Origin: Saccharopolyspora sp. NFXS83
Lineage (GTDB): Bacteria; Actinomycetota; Actinomycetes; Mycobacteriales; Pseudonocardiaceae
Assembly: GCF_026241095.1 (NCBI RefSeq)
Contig: NZ_JAPFGB010000001.1
Coordinates: forward strand, 434,001 to 498,000
Reading direction: 5' to 3'
DNA length: 64,000 nt
Position 1 is the first letter of the stretch. Every line of letters starts with the position of its first letter. The notes under the pieces were generated by a model. The model saw nothing but the letters and a program-made list of their open reading frames with translations, was not told where the DNA came from and did not search any database. Positions 17,091-25,765 of this stretch are shown here, one piece after another. The translations under genes were made by a program, and so were the position numbers.

Positions 17091-17780
17091 TCAGGAGTGG
17101 TAAGCGCTGTTCTCGATCGACCCGAACCCGCACACCGGGCCGAGGTCCCAGCTCACCGTCAGCGGATCCCGCTCGTCGGGCGGCGTCACCAGGGCGCTGA
17201 CCGGTTTCGGCTGGCACGGGCCCTGCTCGGATTCGCCCTCGTGCGGGACCGCGGTCCAGTGCAGCGTGGAGCTCGCGGACTGCCCCGGGGCCAGCTGCAC
17301 CACCTGCGGGCCGGGGTTCGGGGTCCGCTCCATCTTCGTCGGCAGTTCGGCGTCGTCCGCGCCGAGAAGTTGCATGCCGCCGTAGCCGTAGACCGTGCAG
17401 GTCTCGCCGCTGGTGTTGGTCAACGTGAGCTCCGCGTACCGCTGGCCCGCACCCGACTCACCGTGCTTCGCGGTGCCGGAGAGCATCGAGGTGTGGCAGC
17501 GCTCCACCTGAGGCCGGGGCTCGGCCGCAGCCTGCCCGGAGGCCGCCGGGCTGCTCTCCGCCGCCGGGGACGGATCAGCCGCCGCGGAGGGCTCCTGGCC
17601 CTGCGAGGCGCTGGGCAGCGGAACTGTCGGCAGTGGTGCCTCGGACGTCTGCGGGACCTGCGCCTGGTTCGTCATGGAGCCGCAGCCGCCGAGCAGTGCC
17701 GCGCCCAGCGCCACCGCCGTGACCCGGCAGATCCGGTTCGCCTTGCTGGGCTTCCGGCCATCCAGTCGTTGCGAGAACAC
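17091..17780 (-). CDS. DUF4232 lipoprotein
   Basis: 229-aa predicted lipoprotein. A basic N-terminus and hydrophobic segment lead to a lipobox LLGGC with the lipidated Cys33. A Ser/Pro/Ala-rich linker (~40-95) precedes a DUF4232 domain. That domain shows CHTSMLSGTAKHGESGAGQ, LTNTSGETCTVYGYGGMQLL and the terminal CGFGSIE, with four Cys likely forming two disulphides. Family members are exported actinobacterial proteins of unknown function. ATG at 17780 gives a 32-residue signal peptide. Neighbouring genes suggest an envelope role only in a general way. Confidence 0.88.
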   Translation of the reverse strand: MFSQRLDGRKPSKANRICRVTAVALGAALLGGCGSMTNQAQVPQTSEAPLPTVPLPSASQGQEPSAAADPSPAAESSPAASGQAAAEPRPQVERCHTSMLSGTAKHGESGAGQRYAELTLTNTSGETCTVYGYGGMQLLGADDAELPTKMERTPNPGPQVVQLAPGQSASSTLHWTAVPHEGESEQGPCQPKPVSALVTPPDERDPLTVSWDLGPVCGFGSIENSAYHS

Positions 17781-18290
17781 GGTTGACCACCTCCATCGGC
17801 CGCCTCGTACGGCCCGTCGTCGCTATCCGGTCCGCTGTTCTGAAGACGTCTGGCGCCACAGGTGGTTGCACGTCTTGCGCGGTCCGCCCGGAGTTCCCCC
17901 GGATGGAGGCGCCGCCCGTTCGAGCCGCCCCCACTGTGCCGCCGCCCGATCCGGTCCGCGACCTGCGCCGTCGATCGGTGCGGCGGCAGGGCTTGATCGT
18001 GATCGGAGATCACGCCGCGGGTGAGCGCGACATGATCACCGGCCTCGGAACAGGACCGATCGGGTGGCGCTCTTGACCTGAACGGCGGAACTCGGTGATC
18101 GTTGACCTTCGATACGTTGGCTATGAGAACTGTCCCCGGTCGGCGGAGAACCACGTTCCTCGCTTTCGGAAAGAAATGCCGGCGCCGGGGCCGGCGGAAC
18201 AGACCGCGAAGAGAGACGAGACCGCCGATCCGGTTCGTGTGGCGTGACTCGAGCGCCGGACCGCATCCGGTGAAGTGAGGGGGTTCGGGG
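17781..18290. other. Divergent intergenic region (510 bp), no gene seen
   Basis: Region between the divergent lipoprotein and lysozyme genes. It has no convincing ORF and somewhat lower G+C from 18080 to 18180. The stretch before the lysozyme ATG contains GGCGCCGGGGCCGGCG (~18181-18196), a possible leader hairpin. I looked for a c-di-AMP (ydaO) riboswitch, often found before actinobacterial cell-wall hydrolases, and could not recognise its conserved core. Confidence 0.4.
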
Positions 18291-19082
18291 ATGGCGAGCA
18301 TTCCAGGAATCGATGTCGCGCGATATCAAGGAGAACCGGACTGGGCCGCCGTTCGCGGCGCCGGATTCGCGTTCAGCTACATCAAGGCGACCGAAGGCGT
18401 CGGCTATGTGAGCCCGACGCTGGATTCACAACTCGGCGGGGCCCGCGCGGCCGGGCTGGTGACCGGGCTGTACCACTTCGCCCGGCCGGACACGAACTCG
18501 CCGCAGGCTGAGGCCGCCGACTTCGCCGGGCAGCTGGCCCGGACCAACTCCAGCGGCGCAGGGAACCTGCCGCCGTGCCTGGACATGGAGACCGAGGCCG
18601 CCGACCTCGGGGCGTGGATCAAAGGCTTCGTGGACGCGTTGCGCGGCCACACCGGGCGCAACGAGGTCGTCGTGTACGCCTCCTCGTCCTGGTTCAGCGA
18701 CAAGCTGGCCACCGATTCGTGGGTCGACCCGGGAGTGTTCCTGTGGGTCGCGCACTACGGGAAGCCGCCGGGGCAGCCGGGCTTCCTCACCGATCGGGTG
18801 GCGATCCACCAGCACGCCTCCGACGGGCAGGTGCCCGGGATCGCCGGTGCGACCGACCTCAACGTGTCGCTGGTGGACCTGCCGGTGCTCACGGGCGGCA
18901 CCGCGCCGCCGCCGGCACCGCCTGCGCCGCCCGCACCCGAGACCTACGTGGTGCAGCCGGGGGACACGCTCTCCGGGATCGGGGCGAAGGTCGGCGTGGC
19001 CTGGCAGTCCATCGCGCAGGCCAACGGCATCAGCGACCCGAACCTGATCTACGTGGGCCAAGTGCTGCGCATTCCGCGCTGA
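18291..19082 (+). CDS. GH25 lysozyme with C-terminal LysM domain
   Basis: 263-aa N-acetylmuramidase-type hydrolase. Residues 1-200 are the GH25 fold: GIDVARYQG with catalytic Asp8, SYIKATEG, GLYHFARP, and the DxE motif LDMETE with Asp98 and Glu100. An Ala/Pro linker (~202-214) leads to a LysM peptidoglycan-binding domain (~215-262: YVVQPGDTLSGIGAKVG, then NLIYVGQVLRIP). There is no N-terminal signal peptide: the protein begins MASIPGIDV, directly at the first beta strand. Export, if any, must be non-classical, or release follows lysis. The closest in-frame start fits the fold, and the upstream sequence gives no better start. It is followed by repeat copy E. Confidence 0.92.
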   Translation: MASIPGIDVARYQGEPDWAAVRGAGFAFSYIKATEGVGYVSPTLDSQLGGARAAGLVTGLYHFARPDTNSPQAEAADFAGQLARTNSSGAGNLPPCLDMETEAADLGAWIKGFVDALRGHTGRNEVVVYASSSWFSDKLATDSWVDPGVFLWVAHYGKPPGQPGFLTDRVAIHQHASDGQVPGIAGATDLNVSLVDLPVLTGGTAPPPAPPAPPAPETYVVQPGDTLSGIGAKVGVAWQSIAQANGISDPNLIYVGQVLRIPR

Positions 19083-19089
19083 TGGGCTG

Positions 19090-19210
19090 GGCTCGTTCGC
19101 CTCGGGTGTCCGGGCGCGTGATGGAACCTCGGTTGGTCTCTCGCCGTCCTCGCGAGAGGCCAACCGAGAACCCGCCGGTGGTCGCCTTGCTCGCGTGGGC
19201 CGACCGCAAG
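19090..19210 (+). repeat. Dispersed palindromic repeat, copy E (short form)
   Basis: Short member of the repeat family between convergent genes (lysozyme and copD). It keeps the outer stem but lacks the TGCGGGATC box and inner hairpin. CTCGGTTGGTCTCTCGC (19128-19144) faces GCGAGAGGCCAACCGAG (19152-19168) across a 7-nt loop, fully paired except one potential G-U. The arm sequence differs from copies A and B on both sides, so pairing is preserved. The tail AACCCGC and GGTGGTCGCCTTGCTC are shared with copy C. Confidence 0.65.
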
Positions 19211-19211
19211 A

Positions 19212-20306
19212 TCAGGTGAGGACCGGGGCGCGGGCGAGTACCGCACCGAGGCCGTAGGCCAGTCCCATGACGGCGAGTTCCGCCGTCGCCCAGGTGATGA
19301 GCGCGGTTCGTTGGTGGCGTTCTATTCGTGGGAGCAGCCGGTACCGGGCGTGGCCGCCCAGGCCTGCGAGCAGTGCGAGCAGGGCGGTTTTGAGCAGCAC
19401 GATCCGCCCGTAGCCGGTGGTCACGAGGCCGTCGAGTCCAATCCCGGTGGCGGTGAGTTCGGTCAGGCCGTTGAACAGGCCGGTCACCGCGACCACGGTG
19501 ATGGCGGCGGTCGCGAGCCGCGAATAGCGCGGCAGCGTCGTGGCCAGCGGGCCCCGGTGCGGGGCGACGAACAGGGTGATCGCGGCGAGTCCGCCGGCCC
19601 AGACGGCGGCGGCGAGCACGTGCAGCTGCACCGAGACCATGCTCAGGTTGTGGTACTCCCAGTCGGTGGCGTGCCCGGTCAGCGGCATCGGCAGCAGGCC
19701 GAGCAGGGCGAGCACGGCGCGGAGGTCGTCGGTGGGTCCCTCGTTCGCGCTACCGCCGGTGGTGGTCCGGCCGTCGCGCACGACGCCGGTCAGGCCGAGG
19801 GCCGCGCAGCCCGCGGCGCACACCGCGCTCAGCGCCAGCGCCGTTCCGGCGGGGACGCCGCTGACGTATCCGGCGACGTCCTCGGCGGTCGGGGTGCCGC
19901 CGACCAATTCGGCGGCGTAGAGCACCAGCAGCAGCAAGGCGCAGATCAGCCAGGTCAATGCCGTGATCACCGCGGTCCGCCGGGACAGCGCGAGGTGCCT
20001 GCGAGCGTGCCTGCCGCGGTCCGGGAGCAGCCTGGGCAGCAGGCTCAGGCCGACCGTCGCGACGGCCGCGAGGTCGAGCAGCGCCCGCACCGGTGGTGCG
20101 ATCAAGCGGGTGGCCGCGTCGGGCGCGGCCAGGCCGGGCACCTCGTCGGCGCCGATGTGGGCCGCGGCGGCGAGCGCGGCGGCTGCGGCGAGCAGCACGG
20201 GCGCGATGGCCGCGATGCGGGCGGTCCTGTTCCTCGTGGTCTCGCTGCCGGGAGCGGCGCGTCCGGATCGGTGGTGTTCGGGGCCGGTCCCGGTGTCGGC
20301 GGACAT
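19212..20306 (-). CDS. CopD-family copper resistance membrane protein
   Basis: 364-aa inner-membrane protein with about eight hydrophobic segments and the CopD domain in its C-terminal half. The CopD segment reads LSMVSVQLHVLAAAVWAGGLAAI, ALPRYSRLATAAI-like, and GYGRIVLLKTALLALLAGLGG. CopD proteins take part in copper uptake or cytochrome oxidase maturation; His residues in the LSMVSVQLH helix are likely ligands. The N-terminal ~40 residues are hydrophilic. The gene is single on the minus strand, converging with the lysozyme gene. It is one of three copper-related loci in the window (with the CopD-CtaG fusion and the P-ATPase). Confidence 0.85.
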   Translation of the reverse strand: MSADTGTGPEHHRSGRAAPGSETTRNRTARIAAIAPVLLAAAAALAAAAHIGADEVPGLAAPDAATRLIAPPVRALLDLAAVATVGLSLLPRLLPDRGRHARRHLALSRRTAVITALTWLICALLLLVLYAAELVGGTPTAEDVAGYVSGVPAGTALALSAVCAAGCAALGLTGVVRDGRTTTGGSANEGPTDDLRAVLALLGLLPMPLTGHATDWEYHNLSMVSVQLHVLAAAVWAGGLAAITLFVAPHRGPLATTLPRYSRLATAAITVVAVTGLFNGLTELTATGIGLDGLVTTGYGRIVLLKTALLALLAGLGGHARYRLLPRIERHQRTALITWATAELAVMGLAYGLGAVLARAPVLT

Positions 20307-21303
20307 CGCAGCATCGTCGCACCTGGTCGAGGCGCGCCTGGGCCTGCGGTGACCGGGAACGGTTCAGCGTGTTGGCCCGATCACGATTTCCACCCGAATA
20401 GTTGATCTTGAATGGGCTGCGGATGTTCCGCTGGCGTGCGGTTATTCCCGCGGCATAACGATTTCCGCCGGTTCGGATCCACCGCCGCCGCGTGGCGTGA
20501 AACCATCGTTCGTTGTGTTGCTGACAAAGGTCTCAGCGTGGTTGTTCTACAGTCGTGCACGTGGATCAAGCGGGCGGTAATGAGTGGGCGGGGTATGTGG
20601 CGCATACCCCGCTGCTGCTCGCGCCCGCGGATTCACGAGGGGAAGGCGGGGTGGCGCGACTGAACCCGCACCGACCGCGTTCGTCCGTTCACGGCGTGCA
20701 TTCTTGTTATGCCGGTCGGAGCACCGCGCGGGTTCGGCGCGTTTCCCGCGCGGCGGCCGTTCACTGCTATTCGTCGATTGTTTCCCCGCAGGTTCTGGAT
20801 GAGCTGGAAACCTTATCGGGCGAGCCGGTCGCGACGGGATCTTCGGCTCGCTCCGCCGAGATCCCGGGCCGCTGCCGCGGGGACCTCCGGGTGATCCCTT
20901 ACGCGGAACGGAACGCAGGCGGCGGATCCGGTGGTGGTCCCGGGGGCGCTCGTCTGCTGTGTTCGAGGGAATCCGGCACGGCTGCGCTGGGTGAACGGGT
21001 CGAAAGGTCCGGATCGAGCCCGTGTGCCGCCGTGCTCGGCGCATCATGGGGTGGACCGATCCGGGGCGGCGGCGCCGTGGACGCTGGTGTGCGCGGCGAA
21101 TGATCGGCTCAGGGAAAGTGAGGGTGTGCGCCCCGATGTGGGGCGGGCCCGCGATGCGCGAGATTGAGCGGTGTGGACGAACAGCACGGACTGCCAGGGA
21201 CGACTTCCGGGAGCGGGGTCGGCCGGACGTCGCGTCGCGGGCTCCGGGGTGGGGCGTGCGCGGCTCGGAGGCCGGGTGACCGGCAGGTGATCTTCGTGGG
21301 GCG
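20307..21303. other. 1-kb region without a convincing gene
   Basis: Between divergent copD and the DMT transporter gene. Several ORFs are open here (longest + strand 20555-21103), but their products are low in hydrophobic residues, lack recognisable domains and have no Shine-Dalgarno, so I treat the stretch as non-coding. A hairpin with 11-12 bp arms (GGGATCTTCGGC / GCCGAGATCCC, ~20836-20865, one bulge) could be a terminator or small-RNA end. The stretch 20340-20530 is locally AT-richer. Confidence 0.4.
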
Positions 21304-22248
21304 GTGTGCGACGTGACCACGCTCGCGGTGGCGCTGGCGGCGCTGGGCGCCTGCGGCTATGCGGTCGGTGCCCGGCTGCAGCACGGCGCGGTGCAGGATG
21401 CGATCGGCGACGGCGGGCTGAAGGTCCGCAGCCAGGTGCGGTTGCTGCGCAACCAGCGGTGGCTGCTCGGTCTGCTCGCGCTGGGCAGCGGTGCGCTCCT
21501 GCACGCGTGCGCGCTGGGTCTCGCGCCGTTGAGCGTCGTGCAACCGGTCGGGGTGCTGGCGCTGCCGATCACCGTGCTGCTCAACGCGCGGCAGGAGGGT
21601 GTGCGCACGCGGGACTTGAACGTGCACGTGGTGCTGGCGGTGCTGGCCGCCACCGGGGGTGTCGCGGCGTTCGTGTTCTTGGCGGCCGGGAGCGCGACCG
21701 CGACCGCGGTGTTGCCGGACGAGCAGGTGCTGGCGACCCAGCTCGTCGCCGGGGTGGTGCTGGCCCTCGGCGTGTTCGGGCTGCTGACCCGGTCGAAGAT
21801 CCGCTGCATGGCCTACGCCGCGGGCTGCGCGGTCGCCTACGGACTGGTCTCGTTGCTGGTGCGGGCCTTGGTGCAGCAGCTCGGCAGCACGCCGGTGCTG
21901 GACATCAACCCGCTGCCGGTGGTCGTGATCGTCGTGGCGATGGTCGTGGGTGGCTGGCTGCTGCAGCACGGCTACGCCAGCGGTCCCCCCGACCTGGTGG
22001 TGGCCTGCCTGACGGTGATCGACCCGCTGGTGGCGGTGGGCCTGGGGATCGGCCTGCTGGGCGAGGCCGATGCCGTCGGCAGCGCCACGGCGGTCGGCGA
22101 AATCCTGTGTGCCGTGATCGCCTGTGCCGGGGTGTTCGCACTCGCACGGCATCACCCGGACACCCAAGAGCAGCGAGTGCAAGCAACCGTGACCGGCGAC
22201 GGCAACACCGACGTACGACGGATACGTTCTGACGGGAGTTCAACTTGA
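21304..22248 (+). CDS. DMT-superfamily (EamA/NIPA-like) membrane transporter
   Basis: 314-aa membrane protein with nine to ten hydrophobic helices in the order of the drug/metabolite transporter superfamily. Examples are ALAALGACGYAVGARLQHGA, PLSVVQPVGVLALPITVLLNA and the second half ending LVVACLTVIDPLVAVGLG. The PLSVVQPVGV segment is typical of the NIPA/EamA-like group used for small-metabolite or Mg2+ transport. The C-terminal 30 residues are hydrophilic. GTG at 21304 is used; GTG at 21313 is an alternative. It is first in a four-gene operon: its stop overlaps the TTG start of the glycosyltransferase gene (TTGA at 22245-22248). It may move a precursor or product of those enzymes (inference). 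Confidence 0.8.
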   Translation: MCDVTTLAVALAALGACGYAVGARLQHGAVQDAIGDGGLKVRSQVRLLRNQRWLLGLLALGSGALLHACALGLAPLSVVQPVGVLALPITVLLNARQEGVRTRDLNVHVVLAVLAATGGVAAFVFLAAGSATATAVLPDEQVLATQLVAGVVLALGVFGLLTRSKIRCMAYAAGCAVAYGLVSLLVRALVQQLGSTPVLDINPLPVVVIVVAMVVGGWLLQHGYASGPPDLVVACLTVIDPLVAVGLGIGLLGEADAVGSATAVGEILCAVIACAGVFALARHHPDTQEQRVQATVTGDGNTDVRRIRSDGSST

Positions 22249-23483
22249 CTTCGCAACCGTTCGGTGGAGATCGGCTGCGCATCGTGATCGGTGCGGTGAT
22301 GTACCCGCCCGAGGTGAACGGTGCGGCGAACTTCGGCCACCGGCTCGCCACCGGGCTGGCCCGCCGCGGCCACGACGTGCACGTGATCTGCCACTCGGTG
22401 GATCGGCAGGAGAGCACCCGTGTCGAGGACGGGGTGACGGTGCACCGGGTCGCGTCGTACCGCACTCCGGCGCACCCGACGTTCCGGGCGTGCCCGCCGT
22501 GGCAGGCGTCCTCGGTGGCGGACCGGTTGCTCCGGGAGATCCAGCCGGACATCGTGCACGTCCAGTCGCACTTCTTCATCGGCCGCGGCCTGATCAACGC
22601 CGCTCGCCGGCAGGGCATCGGGCTGATCGCCACCAACCACTTCATGCCGGAGAACATCTTCGGCTACGTGCGGATCCCGCGAGCCCTGCAGAAGGCGGGC
22701 GCGTGGCTGCTCTGGCACAACCTGATCAAGCACTACGGCAAGGCGCAGCTTGTCACCGCCCCGACGCCGCGGGCGGTGCAGCTCCTGCAGGAGAACGGGT
22801 TCTCCAAGCCCGCGGTGCCGGTGTCGTGCGGTATCGACGTCGACCTGTACCGGAGCCGGGCGCAGGAGGTGCGCAAGCAGGATCCGGACCCGGCGACCCG
22901 CACCATCCTGTTCGTCGGCAGGCTCGACGAGGAGAAGCACATCGACGACCTGCTGCGGGCGATGGCGCTGCTCAAGACGACCCACGCCACCCGCCTGGAG
23001 ATCGTCGGGGACGGCAGTTGCCGGGAGCCGCTCGGCGAGCTGGCCGCCGAGCTCGGCATCGAGGACCGGGTGCACTTCGCGGGCCTGGTCGACGAGCAGG
23101 AGCTGCTCGACGCCTACGCCAGGGCGGACCTGTTCTGCATGCCGAGCATCGCCGAGCTGCAGAGCCTGGCCACCATGGAGGCGATGTCCGCGGTCACGCC
23201 CGTCGTTTTGGCGGACGCGATGGCGCTGCCGCACCTGGTGGAGGCCGGGAAGAACGGCTGGCTGTACCCGCCGCGGGACGTGCACGCGCTGGCCCACGCG
23301 ATCGACGACGTGATCGCCGACCGCGACACCATCGACCGGATGGGCGCCGCGGGCGAACGGCTGGTGAGCCGCAAGCACGACATCGACGCGGTGCTGGGCC
23401 GGTTCGAGTCGATCTACCGGCACGCGCTCGCGCATGACGACGGGGTGACGCCCGTGGAGCTGCCGGCCGAGCTGGCGAGTTGA
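22245..23483 (+). CDS. Glycosyltransferase family 4
   Basis: 412-aa GT-B fold glycosyltransferase. The N-terminal acceptor domain opens with IVIGAVMYPPEVNGAANFGHRLA and contains IVHVQSHFFIGRG. The C-terminal GT4 donor domain (~220-385) has ILFVGRLDEEKHIDDLLRA and MPSIAELQSLATMEAMS, where Glu residues of the E-x7-E motif contact the nucleotide sugar (the second position is Glu in TMEAM). Such enzymes mannosylate or glucosylate lipids and polyols in actinobacteria. TTG start with GGGAG upstream, overlapping the previous stop. A second GT4 lies two genes on, so a stepwise glycan or glycolipid assembly is likely; the acceptor is unknown. Confidence 0.9.
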   Translation: MTSQPFGGDRLRIVIGAVMYPPEVNGAANFGHRLATGLARRGHDVHVICHSVDRQESTRVEDGVTVHRVASYRTPAHPTFRACPPWQASSVADRLLREIQPDIVHVQSHFFIGRGLINAARRQGIGLIATNHFMPENIFGYVRIPRALQKAGAWLLWHNLIKHYGKAQLVTAPTPRAVQLLQENGFSKPAVPVSCGIDVDLYRSRAQEVRKQDPDPATRTILFVGRLDEEKHIDDLLRAMALLKTTHATRLEIVGDGSCREPLGELAAELGIEDRVHFAGLVDEQELLDAYARADLFCMPSIAELQSLATMEAMSAVTPVVLADAMALPHLVEAGKNGWLYPPRDVHALAHAIDDVIADRDTIDRMGAAGERLVSRKHDIDAVLGRFESIYRHALAHDDGVTPVELPAELAS

Positions 23484-23492
23484 GCCGCCGCC

Positions 23493-24482
23493 ATGACCAG
23501 CAGACCACTGACCCGCGACTCCGCGGTCCCGCCGGAACCGGTCCTGAGCTCCGAGCTGCGCGTCGAGCGCACCCAGGGTTCTGACCTGCATTTCTGGATC
23601 TACCGCACCGAGGCCGGCGAGTCCCCGGAGCACCGGGGGCACGGAGCTCCGGGGACTGCGGTGCCGGAGCCCGGCGCCGATGTCGATGAGACCGGCGGAG
23701 ATCCGCTGATCGTCATGGTGCACGGGCTGCGCGGTACCCACCACGGGCTGGAACCGATAGTCGAGCGGCTGCCCGGTCGCACCGTGGTCGTTCCAGATCT
23801 GCCTGGTTTCGGGGACTCCGGTCCGATGACCGACCGCGCGCACGACGTCGCCGGGTACGCCGCCGTGATCGTCGAGCTGATCGAACGGCTCGGCGGGCGG
23901 GAGCGGCCCGTGGTGCTGCTCGGGCACTCGTTCGGTTCGATGGTCGCGGCTCATGTCGTGTCCTGTGATCCGGAGTTGGTGGCACGGCTGGTGCTGGTGA
24001 ATCCGATCTCGAGCCCGGCGCTGCACGGGCCGAGGGTGATGCTGTCCCGGCTGACCTCGCTGTACTACACGCTGGGCACGGCGTTGCCCGCGCGGCTCGG
24101 CCGACTCCTGTTGGCGAACCGGTTGGTGGTGCGGGCGGCGGGCCAGGCGATGCTCCGGACCCGCGACCCGCAGGTGCGCCGCTTCGTGCACGAGAGCCAT
24201 CTGCGCCACTTCAGCCGGTTCCACAGCCCGCAACTGCTGAGCGAGACCTACGAAGCCTCGGTGACCGGCACGGTCGCGGACTACCGGGCGGCGCTGGTGC
24301 TGCCGACCCTGCTGGTCGCGGGCGAGTCCGACGAGATCGCGCCGGTCGCCGGTCAGCGCGAACTCGTCGCGGGCCTGCCGGACGCCGAACTGGTGATCAT
24401 CCCCGGCGTCGGACACCTCGTGCACTACGAGACCCCGGCCGCCGCCGCGGCGGAGATCGACCGCTTCTTGGGAGAGGCATGA
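23493..24482 (+). CDS. Alpha/beta hydrolase
   Basis: 329-aa alpha/beta-hydrolase. The N-terminal 60 residues are variable and Glu/Pro-rich. The core then has VMVHGLRGTHHGL (oxyanion hole), PDLPGFGDSG, the nucleophile elbow GHSFGSM, a distal acid in VAGESDEIAPV and the His in GVGHLVHYE. No signal peptide. It is sandwiched between two GT4 genes, 9 bp after the first and overlapping the second by ATGA (24479-24482). It may therefore remove or transfer an acyl group on the glycosylated product (inference). Esterase, lipase and haloalkane dehalogenase-like roles cannot be told apart by sequence reading. Confidence 0.85.
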   Translation: MTSRPLTRDSAVPPEPVLSSELRVERTQGSDLHFWIYRTEAGESPEHRGHGAPGTAVPEPGADVDETGGDPLIVMVHGLRGTHHGLEPIVERLPGRTVVVPDLPGFGDSGPMTDRAHDVAGYAAVIVELIERLGGRERPVVLLGHSFGSMVAAHVVSCDPELVARLVLVNPISSPALHGPRVMLSRLTSLYYTLGTALPARLGRLLLANRLVVRAAGQAMLRTRDPQVRRFVHESHLRHFSRFHSPQLLSETYEASVTGTVADYRAALVLPTLLVAGESDEIAPVAGQRELVAGLPDAELVIIPGVGHLVHYETPAAAAAEIDRFLGEA

Positions 24483-25651
24483 GCGCACGCCCCACCGATG
24501 CGGCCGAGTCCACCGGCGCCGCCGACGTGGTCGACGGGCGGTCCCCGCGAGTGTTCGTGGACGCCCGGTGGACCAGGACCGACGCGCATGACGGGATCAG
24601 CCGCTTCGGGGCCGGGCTGATCGAGGCGCTGCACGCCCTGCACCCGGTGACGATGCTGATCCACGACGATCGCCAGCTCGCCCTGCTGCCGGCGGGCGTA
24701 CCGCACGTCAAGATCAACAGTCCGCTCTCGGTGCGGGAGCTCGTCGTCTCGCGCAGGCTGCACGCGCTGGGCGCCGACGTGGTCTTCAGCCCGATGCAGG
24801 TCATCGGTGGCGTCGGCCGCCGCTACCGGCTCGTGCTCACGCTGCACGACCTGATCTACTACCGGCACCCGGAGCCACCGGGCTTCCTGCCGGCGCCCGT
24901 GCGGGCGATCTGGCGGCTGTACCACCGCGCCTACTGGCCGCAGCGGGTGCTGCTGAACCGCGCCGACGCGGTGGTCACCGTCAGCGAGACCACGCGGCGG
25001 TTGATCGGGCGCCACCGGCTCACCCGGCGACCCGTGACGGTCGTCCCCAACGCGCCCTCCGAGCCCCCGGAACCGGACCAGGACGGTGCCGAGCAGGCCC
25101 CGGTGGGCCAGGTCCGGGACCTCGTCTACATGGGTTCGTTCATGCCCTACAAGGACGTGGAGACGCTGCTGGCGGGAATGGGCTCGCTGCCCGGGCACCG
25201 CCTGCACCTATTGAGCCGGATCGCGCCTGCCCGGGAAGCGGAGCTGCGCGCGCTGGTGCCGTCCGGATCGGACGTGGTGTTCTGGAACGGCATCGAGGAG
25301 GAGGCGTACCGGACGCTGCTGCGCCGGTCGGCGGCCCTGGTCACCGCCTCGCGGGACGAGGGTTTCGGATTGCCGATCATCGAGGCGATGCATGCCGGAA
25401 CTCCTGTCGTGTGCAGCGATCTGGACATCTTTCGCGAGGTGACCGGTGGCCACGCCCGGTTCTTCCCCGCCGGTGACGCCACGGCTTTCGCGGCGGCGGT
25501 CCGCGAGGTGGACGACCCCGAGCAGCGAGTGGAATTGGTGCGTCGCGCCCGCGAGCAGGCGGCCGGGTTCACCTGGGACCGATCGGCCCGGCAGCTGTTG
25601 CGCGTGCTGGCGCCGGGCCGACCTGTGTCGTCCGAGGAGTCGGCGTCCTGA
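24479..25651 (+). CDS. Glycosyltransferase family 4 (second enzyme)
   Basis: 390-aa GT4 enzyme of the RfaB/mannosyltransferase type. The first half carries DARWTRTDAHDGISRFGAGL, the short opening loop that recognises the acceptor, and TLHDLIYYRHPEPPGFLP. The second half shows YMGSFMPYKDVETLLAG and SRDEGFGLPIIEAMHAGTPV, which supplies the E-x7-E donor-binding glutamates. The arrangement resembles GT4 enzymes of the PimB/WbaZ kind, but donor and acceptor are unknown. Last gene of the operon; ATGA overlap with the hydrolase. A repeat-family fragment (copy F) follows. Confidence 0.9.
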   Translation: MSARPTDAAESTGAADVVDGRSPRVFVDARWTRTDAHDGISRFGAGLIEALHALHPVTMLIHDDRQLALLPAGVPHVKINSPLSVRELVVSRRLHALGADVVFSPMQVIGGVGRRYRLVLTLHDLIYYRHPEPPGFLPAPVRAIWRLYHRAYWPQRVLLNRADAVVTVSETTRRLIGRHRLTRRPVTVVPNAPSEPPEPDQDGAEQAPVGQVRDLVYMGSFMPYKDVETLLAGMGSLPGHRLHLLSRIAPAREAELRALVPSGSDVVFWNGIEEEAYRTLLRRSAALVTASRDEGFGLPIIEAMHAGTPVVCSDLDIFREVTGGHARFFPAGDATAFAAAVREVDDPEQRVELVRRAREQAAGFTWDRSARQLLRVLAPGRPVSSEESAS

Positions 25652-25680
25652 GGAGTTCTCGCAGGTGATCCGCGCAGCGG

Positions 25681-25735
25681 GTCGGGTGGCGGAACCGCGG
25701 CGGTTTCCGCACCGACAAGGCGAGGATCAAGCTGC
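25681..25735 (+). repeat. Dispersed palindromic repeat, fragment F
   Basis: A 16-base exact match to copies A and D (GTCGGGTGGCGGAACC, 25681-25696). A short palindrome follows (CGGAACCGC/GCGGTTTCCG), then GGCGAGGATCAAGC, reminiscent of the TGCGGGATC box. It is degenerate, but again sits between convergent genes (GT4 and the I36 inhibitor gene). Confidence 0.45.
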
Positions 25736-25765
25736 GCGCATTCCCGGCGGGACGGCCGACGGGGA

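Noticed and set aside
18100-18290. Possible c-di-AMP riboswitch before the lysozyme gene
   Set aside because: Context would fit, but the conserved ydaO core could not be recognised by eye.
20555-21103. 182-aa plus-strand ORF in the 1-kb gap after copD
   Set aside because: No ribosome binding site, no domain, composition unlike neighbouring genes. Kept as non-coding.
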